From the NCBI GenBank assembly GCA_015852425.1, contig JAAAIG010000043.1, positions 1 to 64,000 of the forward strand: a stretch of DNA of 64,000 nucleotides, read 5' to 3'. Numbering within the stretch: the stretch's first letter is position 1; every line of letters begins with the position of its first letter. This DNA comes from Gryganskiella cystojenkinii. Taxonomy: Eukaryota; Mortierellomycota; Mortierellomycetes; Mortierellales; Mortierellaceae. Below the pieces are notes generated by a model that saw nothing but the letters and a program-made list of their open reading frames with translations, searched no databases and was not told the origin of the DNA. The translations under genes and the position numbers were made by a program. Shown one piece after another: positions 1-10,844 of this stretch.

Positions 1-646
1 AGAAGAACCGCAAGCACGCCGGTGTTGCCAAGCTCCGCAGCACCATCGTTCCCGGTACCGTCTTGATTCTCTTGGCCGGTCGTTACCGTGGCAAGCGTGT
101 CGTCTTCTTGAAGCAGCTCGAGTCTGGTTTGTTGTTGGTCTCTGGTCCCTTCAAGGTCAACGGCGTCCCCCTCAAGCGTGTCAACCAGGCCTACGTCATT
201 GCCACCTCCACCAAGGTTGAGCTCGATGCCTCCAAGGTAATGCATCATTGTCGTTTTTTTTATCTGATTTTGTGTTTATTAGGTTTAATACGTATAAAGG
301 AGCAAAGGATCAAAGGAAACCAGGAAGAGCTGAAAAGAGAAAAATCAGAAATTAATCATGGAACATCTTTCGATCTTATTCTTCAATACAATGGAAACAG
401 ATTGATGCCCAGTTGAACGATGCCTACTTTGCCCGTGCCAAGGTCGCTAAGAAGGCCGCCACTGAGGAGGCTTTCTTCGAGGGTGAGAAGAAGAAGGAGC
501 CCCTTGCCGAGAACAAGGTCGCTCTTCAGAAGTCCACCGACAAGGTCATCCTTGAGGCCATCAACAAGGTCGAGCACCTTCGTCAGTACTTGTCTGCCAA
601 GTTCTCTCTTACCAAGGGCCAGGCTCCCCACGCTCTCCAGTTCTAA
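1..646 (+). CDS. RPL6: 60S ribosomal protein eL6, 3' part
   Basis: Structural protein of the large cytosolic ribosomal subunit. The reading frame enters the window at base 3 and runs to 236. An intron (237-400, gtaatg...acag) joins in phase 0 to 401-646. Exon 1 contains the eL6 core [20 protein letters not shown] and the [20 protein letters not shown] segment. Exon 2 has the lysine-rich eL6 tail ending in a short HALQF. The N-terminal part and start codon lie left of the window. A candidate poly(A) hexamer follows at 718-723. The codons are strongly biased to C-ending forms, as expected for a highly expressed gene. Identification rests on recognising the family sequence. The join is supported by uninterrupted frame and family continuity. 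Confidence 0.95.
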
Positions 647-717
647 GAAGCTGGTTGTTGTTTTGAGACGAACCGAAAACATTCAAGAAAAAAATTAACA
701 CAACGCATTAACTCATG

Positions 718-723
718 AATAAA
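718..723 (+). terminator. Candidate poly(A) signal of the eL6 gene
   Basis: AATAAA hexamer 72 nt after the eL6 stop codon. The interval 647-1049 between eL6 and the next gene otherwise shows only A/T-rich and purine-rich sequence and no further convincing coding region. Confidence 0.4.
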
Positions 724-1049
724 AAGGATGAGCGAACGTAAGCCAGAAAGTCCGGTGTGTGCAACTTGGAACGCTATCGGACGAAAAATTGGGGGAAAGT
801 TTTTTTTACTGGTCCTTCGGTCTTTTGAGAATTAAACAACGACAAAAGGAGAGCACAGGGGTAAAATGGGACAATAGGGGTGAGTGTGAAGAGAGATCGA
901 GAGGAAGAATCTCTAAAGGAAAGAAATAAAGGGAGGGAATTTTGATTTCTTGCCGTTTATGAGAAGAGTTTCTGAGAAGAGCTGCAGTTTGCCTTTTCTT
1001 CCCTTCCATTCTTCTTTACTACTCCCACCTCGCGTTGAAAACTTTTCAC

Positions 1050-4000
1050 ATGCGGTGGTCCACGTTTTCAACACCCCTGGTGGTCTGCATCTCGAGTGCG
1101 ATCGCGCTCTCTCACGTCGCTTATGCTCTAGAAACTCAACCCGATCAGGTTCGCGTTCAAGTACCAGAAACAGATACATCAGCAACGCCAGGAGCAGTTA
1201 CAAACGATCAGGTCACCCTTGGCGTCGATAGTATCCACGCGGGAGCGATCCTGAACCCCATCCTCTCACCTACTTATCGAAACCCTGTTTATAGTACTGG
1301 ACGCAGTGATGCACAGCTAAGCCCACATGATCGGCAGCCAGAGAAACAGCAACAAGAAGAGCAAAAGAAACAACCTCAACTGCAGGAGGAAAAAAAGGCA
1401 GCTAAAACATCAAAATCATCATCATCGGCTCGTGAAAAACTCCTTGAGGCTTTAGATGACCAAGAAAAAGAGGCTCTCCAGGGTTACTTTTCTCCGGACG
1501 AACTAGAGGACCTGCTGAGCAATCCCAGATGGGATATTGATATGGACGGCAGGATCGCCAAACTCAAGCAGTGGATCGCCAACCGTCCCAAAGAGAAACT
1601 GGCTCAACAATCATCCACCACCAACAGTAACATCGATGACGATGATAGCTTTTATACGCCTGTTCGCCACGATGTCCGACCCCAGCCTTCTTCAGACGAT
1701 GCCTCAGATGATGCCTCAGGGACTGGTGGAAGCTATGGAAACTATGTTCCGACGTATCCTTCGCTCTCGGATCCCTGTTACCGTGCTTCACGTGGACTCG
1801 GCGGTCCCGTCTCGTACGAGATCGTGGTTGCCTGTCTCGACACAAATTTCCCGTTCCCAGATAGACTACGACAAGACACCATCTCGACGATGAAGAACTT
1901 GATCTCAAATTTTTACGTCTACGAGGATCTGGCAGCGCATCCGCCGACGACTGGTAATGGAAACGAATGGCTGAGTTTCACGCCCGTCGAGTTGATCAAG
2001 GAGTTGGATCGGCATTTCGTGTTGAGTGGTGGGTCCGTTTCGAGGAACGGAGATGACGAGGAAGATGATGAGGACGATGACGAAGAGGATGACGAAAAGG
2101 ACAAAAAGACCGATAAAAAGGGAGTTGACGAAGTCGATGACCAAGACGATGACGAGGATAAAAATGGAGATAGGGGCGATTCCAAAGCCGACCACGATAT
2201 AGATGACGAACGAGATGAGATCGCAACCGACAAGAAGGCTTCAACACCCAAAAAGGGTAAACGGTTCGTCAAGCTCGAGAGCCTAAAGTCCAAGAAATTC
2301 AACAGCAAGAAAGAGGGGACGTTCCAAGCCGCGGCCGAACCCGACGTGCCTCACGACATGACCCATCGCGAGTTTCATGATGGGCTCACTCAGATCCTAG
2401 GGAAGGCCCGAGACGGTCACCTCTCGTACGATGCAGACTGTTTCCGCGCCTTCCGATGGCAACAAGGTATCTTTATCAGTCATGTGGTCCGAGATGGTAA
2501 AGTCGTGCTCAAGGTGCATTCTGTGACCCCATATTTCCAAAAGGTTAATGGGGTGAAAGAGGACCTGTTGAACTGTGATGTGATCTCGATTGAGGGCCAA
2601 GATGCAGCCCAGTACATTCAGAGTTGGGCTGATACCCATGTCTCTGTGTCTAAAGACGCGAATATCAGGTAAGCAACTCTAAAAAGAGCTTATTACCTGG
2701 GCACAGCAAACACACGCTTTGCATCCTATGTTACACCTCATCCGGTCTTTGTCCTCAGAAACGTTCCTCAAGTTCTCTGCTTGATTGGAGAAACCTCTCC
2801 GAAAAACTCATTCAAACTATGTTACATCACTTTTACTTTATTTTTTTGTTTCCATAAACAGATTCAACAGTGCATTGGCTTCCCCACAATACCGTTCAGG
2901 CACGACCGATTTCTTCCTCCCCGGAAAGTTTGGAGAACGTTTCATCACTCCAGAGAAGGGCTCATTACTCCATGTCTTCCGTTGTCCAGGTCTTCCACGG
3001 GACTTAACCGTGGATATCAAATGGGTTGGGTTGTATACCCGTGAAGTCACGAAACCCTTCCATGACACTGTTTCGTTTTACGAGGCGAATTGTATAAAAG
3101 CAAGGAGATTCTTTGATGCTGGTGGCGGCGGCAATGAGGAGGATCAACTTCAAAGACTCGAAAAGGAGCAAGATCCTATCCAAAGAAATATTACAATCCT
3201 CAAAGCGGCCATTCGGGAGTTGCTTCTCCGTCCTGCGCCTGTTACAGCCGACCTCCCATCCTCAAACGCTGTGAAAATGGTGACCCCTACCCAAGAATCG
3301 GCCACTACCCCAGTCACGCGGCCGTCGCCCATGGTCGTTGTTGATTCAAAGATACCCGAAGAGCTCAGAAATAAGAACATAGATGAGCTCTTGGACGAGC
3401 TTGATCTGCTCTCGTCTGAACAGTTGCCTGTGGTCAAGTACTATGACGACTATGGCGGTCGCCCCAGTGAGATGCCTCGAGGTGACTCAGTTCAGTTCCA
3501 GGAGCTCTACAAAGGCGCTCATGGCATTTCTGCTCGTAAGTGGTTCAATATGGATCGCCTCTCTGTTTTGATCATTGTCCTTCGATAATGTTGACCATAA
3601 AAGTATAAAAGGACAGGTTATCCACCTATCCTACCGCCTTTGAGACAAAAGCAAAAACCATCTCATAGCTTTCTAAGCTTTTTTTTCTTGATCTCACAAA
3701 CCTTCTCTCTATCAATCGCTCCATACCTCTACCTCCCTCTCTTACAGTGCTTCTGGATGATGGAGAGACCGGTGTGATCACCGTTCGAACTGAGAGTTCG
3801 ACCAACAAAGGTCAACCTTACGCGCAAGTTCATCCAGCCTGGTCCGGCGCATTGATAAAGTCCATCAACGTCCTTCGACCCCGTGCTAAGAAATTGATCC
3901 TTGATCTCTCTCACAATACAGGAGGGTATGTCTGTCTCGGCCTGACCTTAGTCCAAATCTTCTTCCCGGAGCGACCCAGACTAGTGACCAACATCCGATT

Positions 4001-5276
4001 GTCCCCCTTGGGAACCCATATGATGACATCCGGTGCCATGGGGGTCGATCACTTCATTAGTTCCTACGGGAACACGACCATACCCGCGTACCAAAACGGC
4101 GACCTTCTCAAACCGGTCGTTCACCCAAATCGTAACATTACGTTTACGGATTTCGTCTCGGACCGATGTTCAATCACAGAGCGCTATTTCCTGCATTGGA
4201 ACGCTGCAGACGAGAAAAGACGAGGACGAGCGGCTTATGTGAACTCAAGCAACGTCGTTTATCACCCTTGGGATCCGCAGGATATTGTCATCCTGACCGA
4301 TGGTTACTGTGGATCATCCTGTGCGTTGATCACAAACCTGTTGAATATGAAATTCGGGATCAAGACTGTGGTCGTTGGAGGTCATGCGTCGGCTGATTGT
4401 GGAGTACCGATGGGCTACTCGACTTTTCCGGGATTGCAGGTGATCGATGACTCGTTGATCTTCAACGAGATGCATGAGGTCCGTGCCGGGATGATGTCGA
4501 GACGGGAACTGGATCGGTTGGAACAAGGTCATGTCGAAAAGCAACGCCAGCAAACGGCATTCTTGGTCAAGAACCAAGAACGAAATGAGGAAGAGGAGGT
4601 GGTGGTGGAGGATGACAAGGAGACTCAAGGTACTCCTCAGCAGTCCAAGAAGACCCGTGTTCCCGCATCTGCCCCACAAAGCAACAACGGCCACCAGACC
4701 CCCGCCACAAGCGCCGTGTACGATGACGATACGGAATACGAGGACGAGGAAGAGGATCAGGACGATAGCGATCCGGATTCATTCTATCCACTACCGTTTG
4801 CTCAAAAGTCTCGACTCCGTCTGACCTGGCGACAGATCTACAACACGGGTAAACACATAAACGTGTTCAAGCATGACCGTACCACGGTTTTGCCTCTCGA
4901 GCGTTGGAACGAGTTTTCGTTTTTCCCCGCCGATGTCCGGATCGATTATACAGATCATAATATTCATTCGATCGGGACAGTCTGGGAGGATGCTCGAGAT
5001 GCCGTCTGGGGTCCATCAGAATCGTCTGGGGTCGTCGTTGAGAAAGATCAAGAGGATGTTGATCAAACAGTTCAACCCCTGCCCAAGCCAACGGAGGAAG
5101 ACGAGGCGGAGGAACAAGACGACGAGGAGGAGGAGGAAGACGATGACCGGGAGGATGAAGATGACCAAGAGGATGAGAATGAAGAGGATAAGGAGGATGA
5201 GGAGGATGAGGACGATGGAGATGACGATGACGATGATGACGATGATGACGATGAAGAGGCGGAAGCACTGGGGTAA
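1050..5276 (+). CDS. Secreted S41-family (CPAF-like) serine peptidase homologue with acidic inserts
   Basis: Predicted 1,273-residue protein from three exons: 1050-2668, 2862-3535 and 3748-5276. Introns have gtaagc/acag and gtaagt/acag ends, in phases 2 and 1. The ATG at 1050 opens a signal-peptide-like N-terminus (hydrophobic residues about 8-27, then alanine-rich). An S41-like N-terminal domain starts near residue 250 and contains DGHLSYDADC near 452, with a probable conserved His. The catalytic-core fold shows LILDLSHNTGG (about 815), GYCGSSCALITN (about 952, candidate Ser nucleophile) and GIKTVVVGG (about 968, candidate Lys or structural motif). Family knowledge: S41 peptidases include tail-specific proteases and CPAF, and fungi carry secreted relatives of unknown substrate. 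Odd points are an Asp/Glu/Lys block at about 334-392 inside the N-terminal half and an Asp/Glu tail over about the last 60 residues. Secretion and activity are inferred. Confidence 0.85.
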
Positions 5277-6425
5277 AGGGAGGCAGCGGAGGCCAACTTG
5301 GATTATTGAAATGAGAACCGAGTTATTAGTCTGTTTTAGTGTATTACACCGTTCTGTCCCCGCTCTCACCTGGAGGCCCCGTTTCGTAGATGTTCCTAGT
5401 TACAGTAGCTGGTTGAGTTCTAAGGGATCAGAAGAAGGACAGGAAAACGATTGAGTTATCGATTGAGTTCCAACATCCGACATTCTCTCGATAACTCACC
5501 TCTCTCCATCCCATTTGAATACCCGAGAATCATCATTTTTTGAATCAATCGTCCCCGATCGGTCCTTATTCATTATTGAATCAGACAAGTCTGTTCAGCT
5601 GTGAAGCTACTCTATGTCTGTTTCGGAGGTTGAACTTGAGAACGGGGCAAGGGGTAAGCAATAGAAATCGACGTACGGGCTGAAGACAACTAAAAGAAAA
5701 GAGGGCTTTTAACAAATGGCATCATCACATAACACTAACAAAGGTTAATTTTCTTTCCGACCAGCCGTTTTTTTTTTTTTGAGTGGTTCCTGGTCCATAT
5801 TCCTAAAGAGTCTGCAGTTGGAGGGAGAGGAGGGTCCCACATTCTCGGTTTTTGCCCTAGAGAGGTCTGAGAGCCCTCGATTATGATTCGCCCTAAGACT
5901 TTCACAAAGTGAGACTTATGACGCGCCAAATTTTTTTTCTTTTACTTGTGCAACAAGAGAGAGCCGAACAAACTCCATGCAAGATTTTTTTTTGCCCGGT
6001 GCGTCTCACTGCCACAGAGAAGGCCCCACATGCCCTTTGGACTGAAGCTCTATTAATGCTGTGAGGGCGGGTGGACAAGAGGGTTTTTGACAAAGTTTTC
6101 ACATTACCACATTACAACATGGCTTTTTTTTGTTCAACGTTCGTTGCGGTGTTTCCTTTGGTGTTTTGGTGGCATCAGGTTTTTGTTTTTGTCTCTGAAG
6201 AAATCTGATGCCCAAAAAAAAAAAAAGGATCGGGGGCACTCACTCGGCGATCCTTTTTGTCAACTCACATATAACCAACACGAAACATCCTTTCTCTTCT
6301 CTCTTTACTCTTTGTCAATCCTTCTTTCTCGACCAGTCACTCTGTTTTAATTTCTCCACCCCTCCTTCCCCACTCCCCCACACTTTGTCTCTTGATCTAC
6401 ACCGCTTCCACACAAACGTAAAACC
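5277..6425 (+). other. Intergenic spacer
   Basis: About 1.15 kb between the S41 peptidase homologue and the transporter. It holds several poly-T or poly-A runs (near 5770, 5930, 5985, 6125 and 6217). The last 130 bases before the transporter ATG are a C/T-rich leader typical of fungal core promoters and 5' UTRs. No coding region or RNA gene was recognised. Confidence 0.6.
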
Positions 6426-8787
6426 ATGAGCAATCCAACCTCACCGCGCTTAGTCGAGCATCAACCCTCGGAAAGCTCAATCCCTACCACCGCCACTTTC
6501 CTATCTTCCGACGATGCTACTGCCGCCTCCTCCGAATCCTCGGGTGTCCTCCGTTCAAAGTCAACGAAACGTCTCTTGGCCCGTCCAGACGCCCAGGGTC
6601 TCTCGATCAACACTACCCCTGCTCCCAACGATGATCAACTCCATGCTATCGTCGGTCAACACTTGGCCATCACCCCATCCATTCCCGAGGTTCCCTCAAT
6701 GCCTTCACCGCTCATCTCTCCCTCGAACGAAATGCTTCGCTCTCCCGGTACTATTCTTACTACTTCAGACAATAACACCATTGGCCTCGGCCTCGGCGTA
6801 AATACAGCAACTTCGCCCATTCGAGCTTCAGACGCCTCGACCGTCACTTCAGCCTCGTCTACTCAACACTCAGACGCCAACCTGCTCTCGACAGCTTCCG
6901 TTGCTGCTGACACTGGCTCGAGCTCGACTCACGTTGTCGACTTTGATCAGCCATCTCATTTCCAACTCCAGGGAGCCGATGTCTCGAACGATGTGTACAA
7001 GTGGCATGAAAAGGAGCAACGAGCCAAGCTCAACCGAGCTCAAACTTACCATGCGCCTACGAATGTTGAAGAAGACTCGGATATCGCCAATATCAAAGCT
7101 CCTGGTGGATTCCGTCGTCATTACATTCAACAGGACGCTGCCACGAGAGGTGAACCAGCCCCAAAGTTGGCCACGAAATCGTTTATTCATTTCTTGGGCA
7201 TGTTCAACATGTACGAGATGGATCATTTCGCGGGCGAAAACTTTAATTCGATCCCCAGACGTTCCATTGTTGTGCCCAAGGATGCAGAAAAGAGACGTCT
7301 CTCGCTTGCCGGTACGGAAGCCAGCCATAGGAGGATCTTTATGGGCGAGCCGTTGGAGGACGATGAGGAGGTCATCCAAGAGCCCGAGCCAACAATTGGG
7401 TTCTCCAAGGCCATTGGCATGCTCTTCAAGGCGTAAGTTTTCATTCTCTTTTATTTGTGGTGATTTATTACCAGAAGTCTCCAAGTCCCTGACTCTAATT
7501 CCTGTCTCCTCAAAAAAAAAAATAGCTTCATCGCCTCCGGTATCTTGTTCTTGCCCAATGCGTTCAAGAATGGCGGAATCGTTTTCGCTCCCTTGTTCAT
7601 GATTTTGATCGCGGTCTTGTGTCTGCACTCTTTCCTCTTGCTGGTCAAGTGTCGAGAGTTGCACCCCGGATCATTCGGTGACCTTGGGCAGAAATTCTAC
7701 GGTCGTTGGATGCGTTACATCATTCTCTTTGCGATCGCCATCTCTCAGTTTGGTTTCTGTTGTGGTTACTGTATTTTCTTTGCGCAACAGTTTGCGATCG
7801 TCGTCGACAGTTTGGGAGGCGCGAAACTGGACAAGATTGTCTGGATTGCTATTTTCTTTGCCATCTTGGTACCGTTTACATTGATCCGGAACATCTCCAA
7901 GCTCGGAGTGAGTGCTGTCATCGCCGATATGTGTATCATTGTCGGTTTGATCTACCTCTATGCCTACGATATCAAGGAATTGGTCATCAACCATGGAAAC
8001 AACCCTCCTCTTCAGCTCTTTAACAAGCAGGATTTCGGTCTCTTTGTTGGCACAGGTATGAAAAATTTGTCACCTTTATAATATGTGATGGCCATAGATT
8101 TTGGCGGCAAAAACTCTGTGTAGTCGATCCGATGATTAACCTTCCGTTCCTCTTTTTATAGCTGTCTTCTCCTACGAGGGTATCGGAATGGTCATCCCCA
8201 TCTGCTCAAGCATGAAGGACCCCAAGCAGTTTCCCCGCGCCTTGACCATCGTCCTCTCTGTCGTCTGTATGATGCTCGTCTCGTTCGGTTGTCTCGGTTA
8301 TGCCGCCTACGGTGACAAAGCCCATACCATCGTCTTGGATAATCTCCGTATCGACACCGGCGGAGAGCGTGCAGGCAAGAACGCTATTCAGCTCTTGTAC
8401 GTTATTGCCATCTTCTTGACCACACCCTTGATGTTGTTCCCTTGTATCCGTATCATGGAGCACATGGTCTTTTCTGTCATTGGCCAATCTCCAGAGGGTT
8501 CAAAACGCAAGATGATGAAGGAGAACGCTGTTCGCGTCTTGGTCGATTTCGCAGTCGCTGCCGTGGCTTATGCAGGTTACTACAAGTTGGATATCTTTAT
8601 CTCGTTCATTGGTTCGTTTGCCTGCGCACCCTTGTTGTTCATCTTCCCTCCCGCTCTGCATTTGAAGGCGTACCCTGGTCAACCGACCTGGAGAAAAGCC
8701 TCGGATATCTGTTTAATCTTGTTTGGTTTTATCGTCTTTATTTTTACATTGTACGAGACCATCAAGAGTTTCAAGAGCGGCGCTTAG
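6426..8787 (+). CDS. AAAP-family amino acid transporter, Avt3/Avt4-like
   Basis: 720-residue membrane protein from exons 6426-7432, 7526-8055 and 8162-8787 (introns of 93 and 106 nt). The first roughly 325 residues are Ser/Thr-rich and hydrophilic, the long cytosolic N-terminus typical of yeast Avt3/Avt4. The PGGFRRHYI motif near residue 230 is characteristic of that group. The membrane domain begins with ASGILFLPNAFKNGG across the first exon join. It continues with some ten or eleven hydrophobic segments, including FSYEGIGMVIPI and the C-terminal FIVFIFTLYETI. Family role: export of neutral amino acids from the vacuole lumen to the cytosol. Subcellular site and substrate are inferred from family resemblance. 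It is convergent with the methyltransferase gene, with stop codons 165 bp apart. A Lys/Gly alternative start is unlikely because the ATG directly follows a clean pyrimidine-rich leader. Confidence 0.9.
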
Positions 8788-8915
8788 ATTGCCTCCATTG
8801 CATGGCCTCCTTTTTCGATTTGTTTTTACTTGTTTGTCGTTCTTTTGATTATCATTCCTTCATCCTTTTTGTATAATACCACCACTTATCCTCACCACAA
8901 AAAAGTACAATTGTT

Positions 8916-8921
8916 AATAAA
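8916..8921 (+). terminator. Candidate poly(A) signal for the Avt-like transporter
   Basis: AATAAA in the 165-bp convergent spacer, 129 nt past the transporter stop. The short spacer implies that the 3' UTRs of the two convergent genes may overlap. Confidence 0.35.
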
Positions 8922-8952
8922 TTGTCGTAATATTTTGCATCTTCGTTTATTA

Positions 8953-10506
8953 TCACGATTCCGTGGGTGTTGCTATCAGAGCCCTAGATATGACAATGTT
9001 CATGCCATCAAAGGGAAGGAAGGCCTTGCTGACGTTCTTCTCTCGGGTATCAGTATCATCCGCGGTACTAGTAGGGGCATCTTTAACCTTGTCAACAAGG
9101 TACTGTATAAATTCCAAGGTCGTGTTGACTCGACCACCGTCCTTTTGTCGACGGTCCGGGTTCTCATGCGGAAAGACACAGCAGGGGACGATAGCAAATG
9201 GTTTCTTGTGTTTGAGTGCCATATCGACGATCGGTTCCGTGGCCTGATCCGGGTGCATACCGATTAGGATCGAGGCATTCTCGATCACGCCTGGGTAGTC
9301 GACCACGAATTGGTCATCTAGTAGAGTATGTAGCCGAGGGACGACAAAGGCTTCGATCTGCTGTTTCTTTAGCTGTCGGCGTTCTCGTTTCTCCTCTTCG
9401 GTTTCGTTCCTGATAGAGTACGATGGCTTGTTGACCAATGACGCAGCTGATGACTGATCCGACCATACTTCCTCGACGCCGCATTTACTAGACTTCTCGT
9501 CTTCGGTTTGAGCATCTTCTTCTGCCTTTTCCAAAAGCTTGTGAATCGATTCCAACAAGAGTTTACGCTTATACGACTTGTCGTTCCTCCTCTGGGGTTC
9601 GACTACAGTTGAGCGGACGCTAAACATGTGTGTCAGAAACAGCGAGATCTCGCCTTTTCCACCTGCGACATCCAACACGCCATAACCCGAGTTCAAGAAA
9701 TCCTTCCCGAACTTCTCGACCAACCAACGTGCAAAGATGAAGGCTCGCTGTGAATGAGGAACCTTGGAAGAGATGGTGTGTGGATCGTCCGGGAGGATCA
9801 GTTGTTGGACTCGTTCTCGACGGGCTTGGACTCGCTCCTTGACCCAGATTTCTCGTATCCGGGCATATTCATCTCCGGTCGGATGTTTGGATCGACAGAC
9901 TGGACCGAGGAGACATTTTTGAGAGTTGATCCAGAACTTGCAATAGTCTCTCCAAGACGTCGTCCCTGACCCATTGTCATCTTCGGTTTCTAGCTGTAGC
10001 TCCTGATCCTTGTCGCTTTGCGATTGAATAGATTTTTGATCTGATTTGGTATGCGTTTTCAACCCTAGAGCAGGTTCGACTGGGAAGGGATCATCATGAG
10101 GCCAAGGTTTGAGGACCTTGAAATCGACAGCCTGAAAGACTTTGTGCTCCCGTTTCGCAATCTCGTCCTCAGAGGCAGCAAAGGCCTCGATTTCGATCCA
10201 GTCACCACGTTTGATTCGCTTCCATCGAGAGATGAGTTCTTGATCCGAGAGAGATTCAGGTAATAAAAGAGGATAAGAGTCCTGACGACAATCATCGGAT
10301 CGGAAGAGGATTGTGTGCTTAACAGAGTCGTCTATCCGGAGGTCGATAAAGAAGAGACGTTTATAGCATTTTCGGGCATGAACGATCTGGCCAATCAGGA
10401 CATGGCGAGGCAATGCATCAATGGTGGCGATATCGGAGTCTTGGTCCGGGTTCCGGTCATGGTTCTGACCCTTGGTCTGATCCTGTTCTTGAATGGAGAT
10501 TGTCAT
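8953..10506 (-). CDS. OB-fold + CCCH zinc finger + SAM methyltransferase-like protein
   Basis: Single-exon 517-residue protein. Residues about 30-130 (GQIVHARKCYKRLFFIDLRI onward) resemble the OB-fold anticodon-binding domain of class II aminoacyl-tRNA synthetases. A zinc finger with spacing C-x8-C-x5-C-x3-H follows at about 190-210 (first Cys in YCKFWINSQKC). A Rossmann-type SAM-binding motif VLDVAGGKGEIS is near residue 280, followed by a charged insert. A late conserved-looking segment is IGMHPDQATEPIVDMA, then AIVPCCVFPHE (about 440), similar in style to the PF13679-type methyltransferases that include TRM13. The combination suggests an RNA, perhaps tRNA, methyltransferase. Substrate and activity are inference. 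The ATG at 10506 is the first in-frame Met. The upstream side is a T-rich divergent promoter with an E-box. Confidence 0.75.
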   Translation of the reverse strand: MTISIQEQDQTKGQNHDRNPDQDSDIATIDALPRHVLIGQIVHARKCYKRLFFIDLRIDDSVKHTILFRSDDCRQDSYPLLLPESLSDQELISRWKRIKRGDWIEIEAFAASEDEIAKREHKVFQAVDFKVLKPWPHDDPFPVEPALGLKTHTKSDQKSIQSQSDKDQELQLETEDDNGSGTTSWRDYCKFWINSQKCLLGPVCRSKHPTGDEYARIREIWVKERVQARRERVQQLILPDDPHTISSKVPHSQRAFIFARWLVEKFGKDFLNSGYGVLDVAGGKGEISLFLTHMFSVRSTVVEPQRRNDKSYKRKLLLESIHKLLEKAEEDAQTEDEKSSKCGVEEVWSDQSSAASLVNKPSYSIRNETEEEKRERRQLKKQQIEAFVVPRLHTLLDDQFVVDYPGVIENASILIGMHPDQATEPIVDMALKHKKPFAIVPCCVFPHENPDRRQKDGGRVNTTLEFIQYLVDKVKDAPTSTADDTDTREKNVSKAFLPFDGMNIVISRALIATPTES

Positions 10507-10568
10507 GAGTCTAAAAAACTCTTGAATTGAACACTTTGAACCATTTTGGAGAGAGCTTTTTGAAATCG

Positions 10569-10574
10569 CACGTG
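10569..10574. promoter_or_regulatory. E-box CACGTG
   Basis: Palindromic CACGTG in context GCACGTGACC, 63 bp upstream of the methyltransferase ATG on the minus strand and 271 bp upstream of the plus-strand neighbour. Such sites bind bHLH factors of the Cbf1/USF type in other fungi. Function here is unproven. Confidence 0.35.
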
Positions 10575-10643
10575 ACCCATGACTGCATTTTTTTTTTTTT
10601 TTTTTTTGGTATTATTTTCTTTTTTTTTTTTCCTTTTTTTTTT

Positions 10644-10653
10644 NNNNNNNNNN
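10644..10653. other. Assembly gap, 10 N
   Basis: Ten ambiguous bases directly after a long broken T homopolymer. The gap size is probably nominal, so the true spacer length is unknown. Confidence 0.95.
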
Positions 10654-10844
10654 TGGGAAGCATGTCCTTTTTTGTCTCTCCTTTTTTTTGCTTTACTCTT
10701 CTCCCTCTCCACACACATTCACATACACACATACTACCCAGCTCCCACCTTCCCTTTCACTTTCAAAATTAACCCCCAGTTCAACTACCTGCCATTGGTC
10801 AATAACAAACCAAAAAAAGAGAATAGCCCCTCACTTTGCAGCAA

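Larger units (their letters stand above)
10507..10844. promoter_or_regulatory. Divergent promoter region
   Basis: A 338-bp spacer between the divergently transcribed methyltransferase-like gene and the acidic protein gene. It holds long T runs (10588-10643 region) abutting an assembly gap, and a C/T- and CACA-rich stretch (10675-10770) leading to the plus-strand ATG at 10845. Because the gap sits here, the true promoter sequence is incomplete. Confidence 0.5.

Noticed and set aside
1035..1049. Upstream start of the S41 gene at 1035
   Set aside because: The triplet is TTG. The first ATG is at 1050 and gives a normal signal peptide.
5072..5296. Serine-rich minus-strand open frame
   Set aside because: It is the antisense shadow of the GAT/GAC/GAG-rich acidic tail of the S41 gene. 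There is no independent start context or domain.
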